64,000 bases of DNA from Lyophyllum atratum (lineage: Eukaryota; Basidiomycota; Agaricomycetes; Agaricales; Lyophyllaceae): positions 186,001-250,000 of the forward strand of contig JACGCN010000052.1 in NCBI GenBank assembly GCA_014905825.1. The letters run 5' to 3'. The stretch's first letter is position 1. Each line of letters opens with the position of its first letter. Both the position numbers and the translations under genes were made by a program. Below, in pieces: positions 31,528-41,735 of this stretch. A model generated the notes under the pieces. It had not been told where the DNA came from. It saw nothing but the letters and a program-made list of their open reading frames with translations, and made no database searches.

Positions 31528-32982
31528 GATGTTGTTGTTCGGCTGGTAAGTACAAGTGTATTACAGACCGTTGTCAAGACTCGGGCCTATAATTGAAGGC
31601 TTTGCTTTCAGATTTACGAGAAGAACAGCGAGTGCGTGGCAGCATAACGGCCGTCAAGGTTGATTCATGATGGTCCCCCTAAGCCAGAAGCGTTCACAGT
31701 TCGTTTGAGATATCGCTAGGCCAGCGATGGTTAGTGGCCTATCAGAATTCATGGATCTCTCTACCCAACGACTTACTTCAGGCAACTTCGTCAAGTATGC
31801 AGGGCTCCTCAACATTCAAAGACTCCGGCTTCGACGCTCAAATTCTACCTGTCCAAAACCAGATACGTGCCACAGCGCAACGCTCAGGTGCCTTCCCCGC
31901 ATATGAGTACCTGCAGTCATGGCCGAAGGTGCCTCCAGAAGTGATGATAGATGTTTTCCTATCAGATTTCGGAGAAGCAGAACCACGACTCGTTGGCAGA
32001 TCGTCCCGTGTGCCGAACGACCGTTAACACCGAGCTTCTCGGGCTCAGCGCAGGTATTGTCATGCCTAGTCTACTCCTCACCATCGTCGGACCACGCAAG
32101 ACTCCTCGATCTGCCCGAGCTTGGGCTGCGACATATAACCGCCTGCATACGCTTTATCATGGTGTATGCACATCCACCCACATTGGATGCGACTTTCCTT
32201 ACGGACCAGAGTAAACTGGGGTCCGACAGCCTGCGGCCGGGACTTCGTAGGATATACTTTCTCACAAGGTACCGGCGAATATGCGGTCTTCATCGTCCTG
32301 GTGACCTTTCCTTATTTCCCGGTGGGCATGACATGGTGCTTCGCTCGGAGTCGATAAGTTCCCCAACGTGATCGGACGACGGTCATTGGAGGGAATTTTT
32401 AGGTGTTGAAAGGCTGTGTTCCTGTTGGTGCAGGTGTGATGGGTTGAGCGGCGTTGAGGTGTGCTGTCATGAACAGCGATGGAATGTCTCTGACTTGCTG
32501 CTTGGCGCGCCTATTTCATCCGGCGGTTGGGTGTTCGGATCTCGATTCCAGTGAGCGTCTCGGCCTATCCGAGCCCAAAAAGTCTATGTTTTCAATATGT
32601 CAATCTGCTCATCTGAATTGAAAACATATTGACCCCGAGGAATCGTCCGTATCCGTCAATTCTGGGCTGTTGACCTCAATTGATACCCTTATCGATTACC
32701 GTCTGTACATCGGTCTCAGATGGCCCTCAAGCCGAATGTTCTACTTCTATTCACTCGCAACGATATGAAACCCTCGCCCCGCTACTCTATACCAACGGCT
32801 CGACCTCCCATTCATCGGCTTGCGATGACACGGCGACAGGCGATCGGACAGCGCCCCGATCAAGGAATTATTTCCCCATCGAGGTGCTTGTCCCTGTTTA
32901 TTCGCAATTCACATGCTCCCCATGACCCAAATCAAAACACATGCTATTCAATTCACGACCCAACCCTTCCTCCCCCACCACC
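31528..32982. other. No gene recognised
   Basis: Several frames are open (31734-32027, 31919-32371), and one fragment reads WPKVPPEVMIDVFLSDF, faintly like an F-box start, but no continuous domain or splice scheme follows. It may be a decayed gene. The end of the stretch holds the promoter of the Opi1-family gene. Confidence 0.35.
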
Positions 32983-35679
32983 ATGGACGACGACACTGCG
33001 CCCGACCTCCAGGACCAAGATGAGAGCGTGCGCATTGCGGTGAAGGCGCTGGGGGATATGCGGAATAGTGCGCAGATGGGGAGGGGAGATGGTGAGTTGC
33101 GTGTAAAGTGGGTGATGGTGTAGAGAGGCTGATATTGATATGGGCGCAGCTAGCTCGTCCTCCTCAGATATTAACTTGAACTCCCCCTTCGTCTCGCGCA
33201 TGTCCCATCTCCCCCTCGTCAACTCGGCCCTCAGAGTCTATGAGCAGGGGAAAGCCTCGTCGCGCGTTGTGAAGGTGTGATACAGATCTCACATTTTATC
33301 TACCTCTATAGCGCTGATCGTGATTTTTTTCTTTTTTTCTTTTGGCAGTATGGCGCTGAGATGATGGAATCGAGCGTGAAAACTATTTCCCGACCTGTCA
33401 TTGACCGACTACCTGTCAATGTCAACCAGTTGGATGAATTTGCGTGTAGGCAACTTGATCGAGTAAGTGTCTGTTAGGTTCATGTTGATCACTTTACTTT
33501 TCGTCCCTGTTGGATTTTATACCTTCATTTTTCTCTTTTTCTTACGATTTTCGGAGCCGTCCTGCGCAAGGATAGTGCCTCGGGTCGGGTCTAGATGTGC
33601 TAGATGTCCTGCGACTAGCCGCTGATGGCCTACAAACCTGTATACAAACCTGTGTACATCGGGCGGTAGGCATTTGAAGTGTACCGAGACCAAGTGCCCC
33701 GGGATGAGATGCGTCCAATCCGGACGTCCCGGTCGTCGAGAGAAATTGGTCTACGCGATCATATCATGACCGGCGGCCATCCTGCAGGGCCAAATTTATT
33801 ATTAGCCGAAAAAACCGACAAGGCCTCGCATTCTACACTTTGACCCTGCATCCGTTCGAAGAATCATTCTGATGCTTTATTCCAGCTCGACAGATACCGC
33901 CGACCGTCCTCCCGCGAAAACACGACCTCCCCCTCCGCCTCTCCAAGTTCCAGCCGCCGAATGCCCACAAGTCCTAACGAAACATCTCCCACAGAGGCGC
34001 AAGACCTTGGCCGACCAAAAGTTAAACTCAAGACCGAAGCGTTGGAGGGATCCGTACTCGACGGTGATGATTCAAGAGACGCCCTGGAGCTTGGGAAGGG
34101 ATGGAAGGGAAAGGGGAAAAGTTGGTTACAGGCCAACAGCCCATTCGTCGGACCTGCTCCGCCTCCCCTAGACTTGTCGACATCGCCATCCTCCCCACCT
34201 TTACAAACCGAAGAACGTCAAGTTGCCCAGCGGAGCCGATGGCAGGCTGTTTTGCTCGAAGCAGGCGGGTTGAGCGCAGCGTTGAGCGAGGAGAGCATGC
34301 GCAGGTTGAAGTACTGTCTACAATGGCTCCAGGTGCGTCTGTCTCGCCTGAATTAGATTCGCCCCCTCTCACGCCGTCTTTCGTTCTCTTGACAGTACGC
34401 GACGGCACATATCGACGCCCAGATCCTCATCCTCCGTGATTTCACCGCAAGTCTCCAGCCCCTTGGATCGCAAACCCGAGCGGCACACCCACCCATATCT
34501 CAGGCGCACCTCCGGACGCTCATGACCGTGCGCCGCGACATCGTGCAGACCGTCAAGCAAGTCGTCGACGTCGTGAGCCGGTACGCCGGCGGTGCGCTGC
34601 CCGAACCCGCACGCGGGCGCGTTCGGGGCTTCATTCTCGATCTGCCGCAGCGGTGGGCGAGGAAGGCGGGGCCGCCCCCCAATTCGGAGGATGCGGACCG
34701 GGATCGCGAGCGGGATAGGGAGAGGGATAGGGAGCGTGAGCGGGGTGGGGAGAGTGTGGCTGCTGCGGCTGGGGGAGGGGCGGGGGCCGTAAGGAGGGGA
34801 AGGAGGACGAGGGAACGCGGGCCTGGGGCGGGGTCTGCGCCGTCCTCGAGGGCGACGTCGCCGATGGCGAGGCATCCGAGGCATCAGGATGAGAGTGGGG
34901 ATCCGGTATCGGCGGGGACAGCGATTGTGGCGGCGCAGAGGATATTGACGCTGGCGACGGAGAGTCTGGATATGATGAGGGGAGTGACTGGGGTTATGAA
35001 GGATAGTCTCGATAGGGCTGATGCGTGCGTCTCCTTCTATCTCTCCACCTTTTTTTCTTACGAAACTGACGATACCCCGATATGCAGGTGGGTGGGCCGC
35101 TTTCGGACTGTGGGCCTCCAGCGCGGAGAACGCCAGGAAGTTGAGCACGGCCCCGCGTCCACCTCCGACAGCATGGACAACTCCGACCTCGAGCTCGACT
35201 TTGCACACCTGCGCCACCGGCGCGTCTCCAGCACAGGCTCCCAGTTCGACGACAACGACGGCATGCCCTCTCCCTACTCCGGCACCTCCTCGTCCTACGC
35301 GTACTCAGCCGCGGGCTCCAGCGTCCCGTCGACACCGGGCACCGGGACGTACACGCCTGCGTATGTGGGCGGGGGAGGGTATGCAACGGGGATGGGGGGC
35401 GGGGGGTACGCGGGGAACGCGCCGAGTCCGGGGGTGATGGGGCTTGGGCTGAGTTCGATGACGTTGGGTGGACCGGGGTCGAGGTATTCGACGCCGAGGA
35501 GTGTGGTGGGGGGGTTGCCTGATGAGGAGGACGAGGTGGTGGGCGAGAGGGAGGAGGGGAAGGGGAGGGGGACGAGGGTGGAGGTGAAGATTGTGGGGAT
35601 GGATGTGGAGGGGGAGGCTGAGGATGGGGCGGGGATGGGGGAGGATAAGGGGCCGGGGAAGATGGATGTGGATGCGTAG
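32983..35679 (+). CDS. Opi1-family transcriptional regulator
   Basis: Exons 32983-33091, 33150-33274, 33349-33462, 33886-34332, 34396-35024 and 35088-35679 encode about 671 residues. The conserved Opi1 N-terminal block is clear: SPFVSRMSHLPLVNSALRVY, EQGKASSRVVKYGAEMMESS and DEFACRQLDR. A second conserved block runs from the LKYCLQWLQYATAHID helix to the VRRDIVQTVKQVVDVVSRYAGG segment. In yeast, Opi1 represses phospholipid-synthesis genes and is held at the ER by phosphatidic acid. Neighbouring App1 (phosphatidate phosphatase, 41.7-44.2 kb) acts on the same lipid, but the linkage may be chance. The C-terminus is a long Gly/Ser and acidic low-complexity tail. The fourth intron-bounded junction repeats LDR (QLDR then LDRYRR), so the 423-nt intron 33463-33885 may hide a detail I have wrong. 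Confidence 0.85.
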
Positions 35680-36394
35680 GATTGGGGGTGATTTCATCTA
35701 CGTGATTTGCTTTTTGTTGTTCGTTCTTGGTTGGTTGGTCGTTGTAACTCTCATCTATCTCTATCTCTATCTCTGTCTGCGAAACACGTCCCTTTCTTTT
35801 TTAAACTCTGTTTCCTACCTCATCATCCTACGTATCAACGACGTCTGACGCATATACTTGCTCTGACAGATTTTTCTAAGCAGTGCTAATCAAACACTCG
35901 GTGTATGTTTTGTTCCATGAAAGGGAGGGGCTCTGAGCTGCTCTGAGCGTTACTTAGGTACAAAGATAAGATAAGATTGGCGTTCTGCCTTGTTTTTAGC
36001 CACCATCACGCCTGCTAGCCTCTTCATGTTTCTTGAACTTCGAACCATTCCTGAGACGCTAAGCCAGATTCCATGCATGCGCTCTGCTACACCTTCAAAT
36101 GTTTTCTACAAGAATCTCGTCACCAAATATCAAGATCCCTTACGACCGGTTAATTACCCAATTGACACCACGCTCCTCGAGCATGCGGCTTCGGATATTC
36201 AAAGTTGGCACGGGGTCCTCTAAGGTCCTCTGCATCACTTATGACCGCCTTCGCTCATCTTCCTTCCCTGCCAACTTACGGCTCATAGAGCTAGAAGGAG
36301 CTGCAAGATTACTCAGGTGACTGTTCGTTTCATGTTCGCTGACGTCCTCGGTTCTCTTGCGTCAGGTTGCATTATAGTTTTCATACGCGGGCCA
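35680..36394. other. Intergenic
   Basis: This is the 3' flank of the Opi1-family gene (a TCTATC run near 35750-35770) and upstream DNA of the small secreted protein gene. No coding region is supported. Confidence 0.4.
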
Positions 36395-36401
36395 TATAAA
36401 G
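36395..36401 (+). promoter_or_regulatory. TATA box of small secreted protein gene
   Basis: TATAAAG, 65-71 bases upstream of the ATG at 36466. Confidence 0.55.
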
Positions 36402-36465
36402 TCCTGGATCCTGCAAGCTAAATTTCGACTCACACCTCTCCCCCCACATCTCAAGAACCCCACCA

Positions 36466-36896
36466 TGAAAGTACGTGTCGCCTCTCATGCATCATGCTCG
36501 AAAATCTTGACCTAACCACCTCACTGAAAGGTCTTCACCAGCATCTCCGCACCCCTCCTCCTCTTCATCCTCGCTTCCATAACAGCCGTCGCCTCCGTCA
36601 CCCCCTCCGTACGTCTTATCCCCCTTCTCCACTTGCGCACGCACTGACCTACGCTCCCCCCATCTTCCTCCCCACTCTTACTGCGTCAGCCCCCTTGCCA
36701 AGCCCAAATCGATGCCTGCACCGCCTCGCATGGGCACACCCTCCGCATGCAGAGTGTCTGCGACGACACTCCCACCCCCGCACACGGCACATTCTACATG
36801 TGCGCGCACACGGATGGGAGCATAGCGTTCTTGACTGAGTGTGAGCCGCATTGCCCCGCGCCGACGCCGACGCCGACACCGAAGCCGTCGACGTGA
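36466..36896 (+). CDS. Small secreted cysteine-rich protein
   Basis: Exons 36466-36471, 36531-36608 and 36690-36896 encode 96 residues. The first exon holds only ATG AAA, and the intron follows at once. Residues 1-24 are a clear signal peptide (MKVFTSIS, then a hydrophobic core LLLFILASITAVAS). The mature part has six cysteines, as expected for three disulphides, and ends in a Pro-Thr run (PTPTPTPKPST) that could be O-glycosylated. Size, signal peptide and even Cys count fit the small secreted proteins of basidiomycetes. I do not recognise the family, so the role (wall protein, effector-like or other) is open. A TATA box lies 65 bases upstream. Confidence 0.72.
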
Positions 36897-37519
36897 ATTG
36901 GGGAAGGGGAGAAGAGGGATGTCGAGTGGCTGCGGGCTTTGGATACCTCGTGCTTGGTGTCGTCGAATAGCGAGCTCACTTCAATACTATTGCTCCAATA
37001 TCCCATCAGGCCGTTACAGGTCGATGCTCAGTACCATTACCAGTACCGCGGTTACTTCCAGGACTTCGAGAACGAGAAGTGGACATGGCTCTTCGTATTA
37101 TGTATATGCCATCAACCCCTTCACCCCACGAGGATATATTGCGCTCTCCCGGTGCCATGCGCATCGCCCCCTGCGGTTTTCCGCCGTCTGTGCCCGATTG
37201 CAGAAGTGGCGCAGCCTTGCTAATCACCGGTCTTTTATCATGAAAATGTGTGTACACAGCTGCGTGCGGTCAAGTGAACGGAAATCAATTGCTACCATCA
37301 TCCAAATAGAACCTTATCCCGTCCTTCCATAACCAGACTCTCCTTAGTTTAAACTCGATATTCCTGACCGCTTCAAGTCTGAAGGGTACGAAGACGCCCG
37401 AATCAGCAATGAAAACCGTAAAAGAAAAAAAAAATAACAAGAAAAAACGCACTCTTGGGAATGTTCGGCCTGACAGCCTGCACCCAAACCGTGTCGAACG
37501 CGCTAAGCAGAATACCAAG
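36897..37519. other. Intergenic, convergent 3' ends
   Basis: The 3' flanks of the small secreted protein gene and of the endoglucanase gene meet here. No supported coding region is seen; an A-rich run lies near 37425-37445. Confidence 0.45.
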
Positions 37520-39357
37520 TCAAAAACCGACACACATGCTAAAGCCTGACGATGGGATATACTTTGGTCCGCCATCAACATTGACCATGCCAGGCTCCAA
37601 GCTACCCGTAGTCGGACCACAACATGGCGAATTCGTTCCCCAGACTTGCTCCGAGGTCCGGTAAGCGGGTGGCGATACTATCAAGTGGGAAGGGAAGACG
37701 CACGGGGACCGGCAGCCCAGATGGCCCATCCGATGTAGACGTCGTTGGCAGCCATGTACTTCAACAGCTCATCCAGGAACTTCAAGTTCATGAATCGCCC
37801 TCCGATTCAGAAGAGCTGCGCATGCGTGGGTCAGCACTCACCTGGAAGCAAACTTGGTTGTTTCCGCCGCCAAATTCGCTTATCACCGCTCTGCGAGGAT
37901 GCCACAAATTAGTCCTTATCTCCTTGGCAGCGGAAGGTGTTTTGGATGACGGAGAAGCGCGTACTTTAGGTGGTTATCTTGTAGCCAGGTTGTAAGAGCT
38001 GCAAGGTTTGAAGGGCCTAGGTGGAAGCCTCAATCGTCAAAGTTCCCGTTAGGTTTATAATGAGGTTGCACACATACCAGGCTGTGTACAGTTGTCGTGT
38101 CCACCAGAGAAGTCAATATCTAGGGGGTTATCAGCCCTGCTAGATCGTCACCTGTTAAAATCACCAACCAAGGTACTATTCCAAGACAAGTCTTGATGAG
38201 AACATCATTACGGAGGAATCTTCGTCGTAGAACGTACTTCATGAACGTCAATAGCCATATTCCTGAGCGGGTCTCTGAGCTTGTTCAGAAAGTCGCTGGA
38301 GGGGAGGTCGCCAGCCGCACCCGTGCGCTGAGTCCAAGAATGACCGCCGGTAAAACCGTTACCAGGCGCGAGGATGAGCTGACGGGCTCCAGCTGCTCGT
38401 ATGCCGTCAATGGCGGCCTGGTCGTTCTCCAACACGAGCTGCGTGGGCTGCACGACGAGGGGAATGTTCAAATCATCAGCGCTACCCTAGCAAGTGGATC
38501 GCTCCAAGGAGCGTACCATATCGTGCGGCTCGTTATTAATACCGAAGACGACCTTGGGGTTGTTCACGAAACGACGCGCGATTTCTTTCCAGAACGCGCC
38601 GAATTGTTTCGTCGTGGCTGCCGTAGGATCCGATGTATTACCGATAACCTAGCCATGAACAAGCATCAGAAAGACATGAGAGGCCTGGAAGGAATGAGCA
38701 GAAGCGCACGCTGCCGGTGACTGGTTGCATCGACGGGTCACTTGGGGAGTTGTAAGGATTCGTATGTGGGGGTCACTAATTGCTACTAGACCCACTTGTA
38801 TCGCATGTAGTTATGCGGATCGATCAGTGCATATGCACCCTTTTTCAAAGTTATATAGTTGATAGCGTCCGCGAACTCGCTGAAATACTTGAGGACAGCA
38901 ATCAGTACCCGACGCTGTTGCATTCCATTATACTACTTAGAAACACGTACAGTTTCGTTGAACCGGCTCCCGAGTCCAAAAGCAAGAGGACACATACGCT
39001 CCATGAGGAACGTGACACGGAAGAAATTGATCTTCTCCTGGTCAACGAAGATATCGACGGTAGTCTACAATGAATTGGAATACATCAGAAGGGACGTAAG
39101 TAGTGATAGTGAAATCGCGCGAACCTTGTTTATGAACGCATAATCAACGCCGAAGCGACCTGGGAGTCCAAAACCAGGCGTGTCAACGGGTGCGAAAACG
39201 CCGAATTCGCCCCCGGACTGCGAAGATTTCAGTAACCAGTAGACATTAAGGCGAAGGCTGTTCATACCTCGTTGACTCCCGCATACAGGATTTTGGCTTG
39301 CGCGACGTAAACAGAGGCCAGCAGAAGGAAGTGCTCAAAGACTGTTAAGAAGAACAT
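37520..39357 (-). CDS. GH5 endoglucanase (cellulase), secreted
   Basis: Thirteen exons give 370 residues: 39268-39357, 39125-39217, 38951-39064, 38796-38887, 38710-38740, 38517-38648, 38238-38447, 38169-38175, 38078-38119, 37965-38016, 37842-37890, 37704-37779 and 37520-37644. A signal peptide (MFFLTVFEHFLLLASVYVAQ) precedes the GH5 subfamily-5 pattern: ESGGEFGVF, LPGRFGVDYAFI, IDPHNYMRY, NNEPHDM with acid/base Glu180, ILAPGNGFTGGHSW, AIDVHEYLDIDFSGGHDNC and ISEFGG with nucleophile Glu293. It hydrolyses internal beta-1,4 links of cellulose. No carbohydrate-binding module is attached. Exon 8 is only 7 nt, forced by the frame and the conserved DVHEYLDIDF sequence. Several acceptors end AAG rather than CAG/TAG. 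Confidence 0.88.
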
Positions 39358-39391
39358 ACTTCGACATGAGATGCTGGCTGCGATGGGCTGA

Positions 39392-39398
39392 CTTTATA
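39392..39398 (-). promoter_or_regulatory. TATA box of the endoglucanase gene
   Basis: TATAAAG on the minus strand, 35-41 bases before the ATG at 39357. The leader would be short. Confidence 0.45.
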
Positions 39399-39819
39399 TT
39401 GCGCGAAGTAGCAGCGAAATAAACACCCAAGCGGGATTTCTTCGGGAATTCACAGGAGAAGAAAGTGACGAAGAAGTGACCAAGGCTGCCACAAGCTGAA
39501 GTAAATTCTCCACCGTCAAGCAAAAGAACGTGAAAAACTTCCCATGGCAACTTCGTTCATGCCAATCGTTCACACGAAGTGGCCTGTTTTTCTTGCTCGA
39601 AGCATTGATGGCATGTATTTTTGGGACGCGAAAGACAGGCAGCCAATAGGAGAAGATCTAGCTCCCATCGCAAAAGTATTACATCCGAGTTGCGACCATG
39701 TGCCTGAGCATCTGGATTTGTTTTCTCTCGACGTGAGACTACAAGGATTGACGAGGAGTATTAGTGAACAGGGATGGACAAGTACAAATGATACTTTAAT
39801 TTTAATTCACGGCCCATTG
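39399..39819. other. Intergenic between endoglucanase and PDH genes
   Basis: A plus-strand frame (39544-40071) starts here and reads protein-like at first, but it runs into the antisense of the PDH gene. I do not call it. Confidence 0.4.
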
Positions 39820-41378
39820 TTAACGCCTAATAATAATGGATCTGCGGTTTGCTTTTATCAGCTGCAGGATCATACAAGGCGAAAGCAGACAAACCTCTCC
39901 CCTTTCACGACCCCTCCTAAAAGGCACTCCTGCACCAGCATCATAAACATCCGTCCACAGCTCCTCCTCGGGAGGAGGGGGCGCGGCTTTGGCCTCCTCA
40001 ACAGCGGCATCGACAGTTTGCTTCGCTTCTTTGTCAATACACTATATCCAACGTTAGACGAGTTCTCCTAAGGCGTTAAGAACAAGAACGAACCCTGAGG
40101 TCCTTCTCGGATGCTAGACCCCACTCCTCTATGTAGCGCTGGAGTCCACGGATGGGGTCCTTCGTGCTTCGAATTTGTTGCACCTCTTCGCGAGTCCGAT
40201 AGGTTGTCCCTGGGTCGGACATGCTGTCGACGGGATGAGCTGAATCGGGAAATGAATGGAACGTCTGGTACGCACGAATGCCCACCATAACGGTAGGTAA
40301 CGAGCTCTAAGATTATAGGACCCTTCCCGTCTTCCGCAGTCCACTTCCTCGCGTACTTGACAGCTTGACGCGTGGCAAGAATATCCATGCCATTCGCCTA
40401 ATGAGCTTATGACATTCGAACTTCTATCAGGGAACAGAGGTGCTTGCCTGGATACCCGGTATGGTGTCTCCACGAGTATAATACAGCGGATTAGCAGAAC
40501 TACGTTCCGCGGAAGTACCCATGCCATATTGGTTGTTCTCGCAGATGTAGACTATAGGCAGCTCCCACAGTTTAGCCTAAACAAAATGAGGTCGACAGCG
40601 TGATTAACGAATACAGAGACGCACCATATTGAACGCCTCCGCGACCTGCCCCTGATTGCTCGCACCATCCCCATAAATCGTAAACGTCGCCTGCTGCTCA
40701 CCGTTATACTTCTGCGCAAAGGCGATCCCGGTCCCAACCGGGACCTGCGCGCCCACGATGCCGTGCCCTCCACGGAAGGTCTCCGTGAACATGTGCATCG
40801 ATCCGCCCTTTCCGTGCGATATACCAGTGCGTCGACCGAGGAGCTCGCTGAGGACCTGCGTGATGGTCCCGCCGCGCAGAACGACGAAGGGATGGCAGCG
40901 GTAGCCTGTCACCACCTGGTCATGGCGATCTATTGCGTGTTCGAGACCGACCGACACAGCTTCCTGCACGACGATGAGCGCAAGGACACCACACACAAAG
41001 AAACGAGTCCTTACCTGTCCCGTGGAGAGATGGCAGAAACCGCGAATGAGCCCGGCCCTGTAGAGGCTCTCGGCAGCCATCTCCATGCGCCGCATGGTCT
41101 GCATCTGCTTATACATGCAAAGCAGCTCGTCTTTGGTCACCTGGTCCTCGAGGCTGGGAGGGTCACATCCATGGGCCAGGAAAGAATCCTCATGCAGTTT
41201 GATGGCGAAGGGCTCAGTCGGGTGCGGTTTACTGTGCAGTGTCGTGGTATCCGCTCCCAGCTGTAAAGCTCGGGCGCAGCGAGGCTACACGCTCCTCAGC
41301 CCTGGAACAAGTAGTCGTCATAAGTTTGAGGAGGCTTACAACCGTTCGAACAATACGCGTCCGTGCCAGGAAAGACAT
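39820..41378 (-). CDS. PDA1: Pyruvate dehydrogenase E1 component, alpha subunit, mitochondrial
   Basis: Seven exons, 41340-41378, 41015-41260, 40625-40963, 40448-40576, 40276-40397, 40094-40223 and 39820-40041, give 408 residues. The 13-residue first exon ([13 protein letters not shown]) looks like a mitochondrial presequence. E1-alpha landmarks follow: [32 protein letters not shown], the thiamine-pyrophosphate motif from GDG (193-195) to NN (222-223), and the regulatory-phosphorylation loop [16 protein letters not shown]. It decarboxylates pyruvate in the PDH complex of the matrix. The intron 40398-40447 has a GC donor. The last 20 residues are longer than usual after RGRERGEV, so the true stop or a last small intron may differ from my model. 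Confidence 0.9.
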
Positions 41379-41735
41379 GGTTGAGGGTGAAGACACAAGT
41401 GATGTCATCGTCCAGGATGAATTCAAGACATCTATAAATAGACGAGAGGTCAGCACTGCCTCATACATACGCGAAGGTAGACCTGGTAACCTAGGTACTT
41501 GAAAAGTGAGCAGGTCCAAATTCCGTGAGGCGAGCATGCGACATCCAACCACTCCTCACCCACCATAGTACGAGTAATGGTTATACTGTATGGATTACAC
41601 GGATATGATACATCTCTTATTTGACGCTTGGTAATTAAAGAATACTAGGAGAAGCCCAGTCAGCCCGGCATCCCCAACCACGCGCAAAAAAACCCACTTA
41701 CCACACAATAAGTTAAAGGATACCATCTCGCCGCT
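41379..41735. other. Intergenic
   Basis: Upstream region of the PDH E1-alpha gene and 3' flank of the App1-type gene. Nothing else is seen. Confidence 0.5.

Noticed and set aside
31734..32371. F-box-like gene
   Set aside because: Only a short PPEVMIDVF-like match; the following sequence has no continuous frame or leucine-rich repeats.
34369..35217. Minus-strand frame of 282 codons, Arg/Pro-rich
   Set aside because: Antisense of the Opi1-family exon 5, with low-complexity composition.
39544..40071. Plus-strand open frame of 175 codons
   Set aside because: The second half is antisense to the last PDH E1-alpha exon and turns low-complexity. The first 90 codons look protein-like, but no domain or splice support exists.
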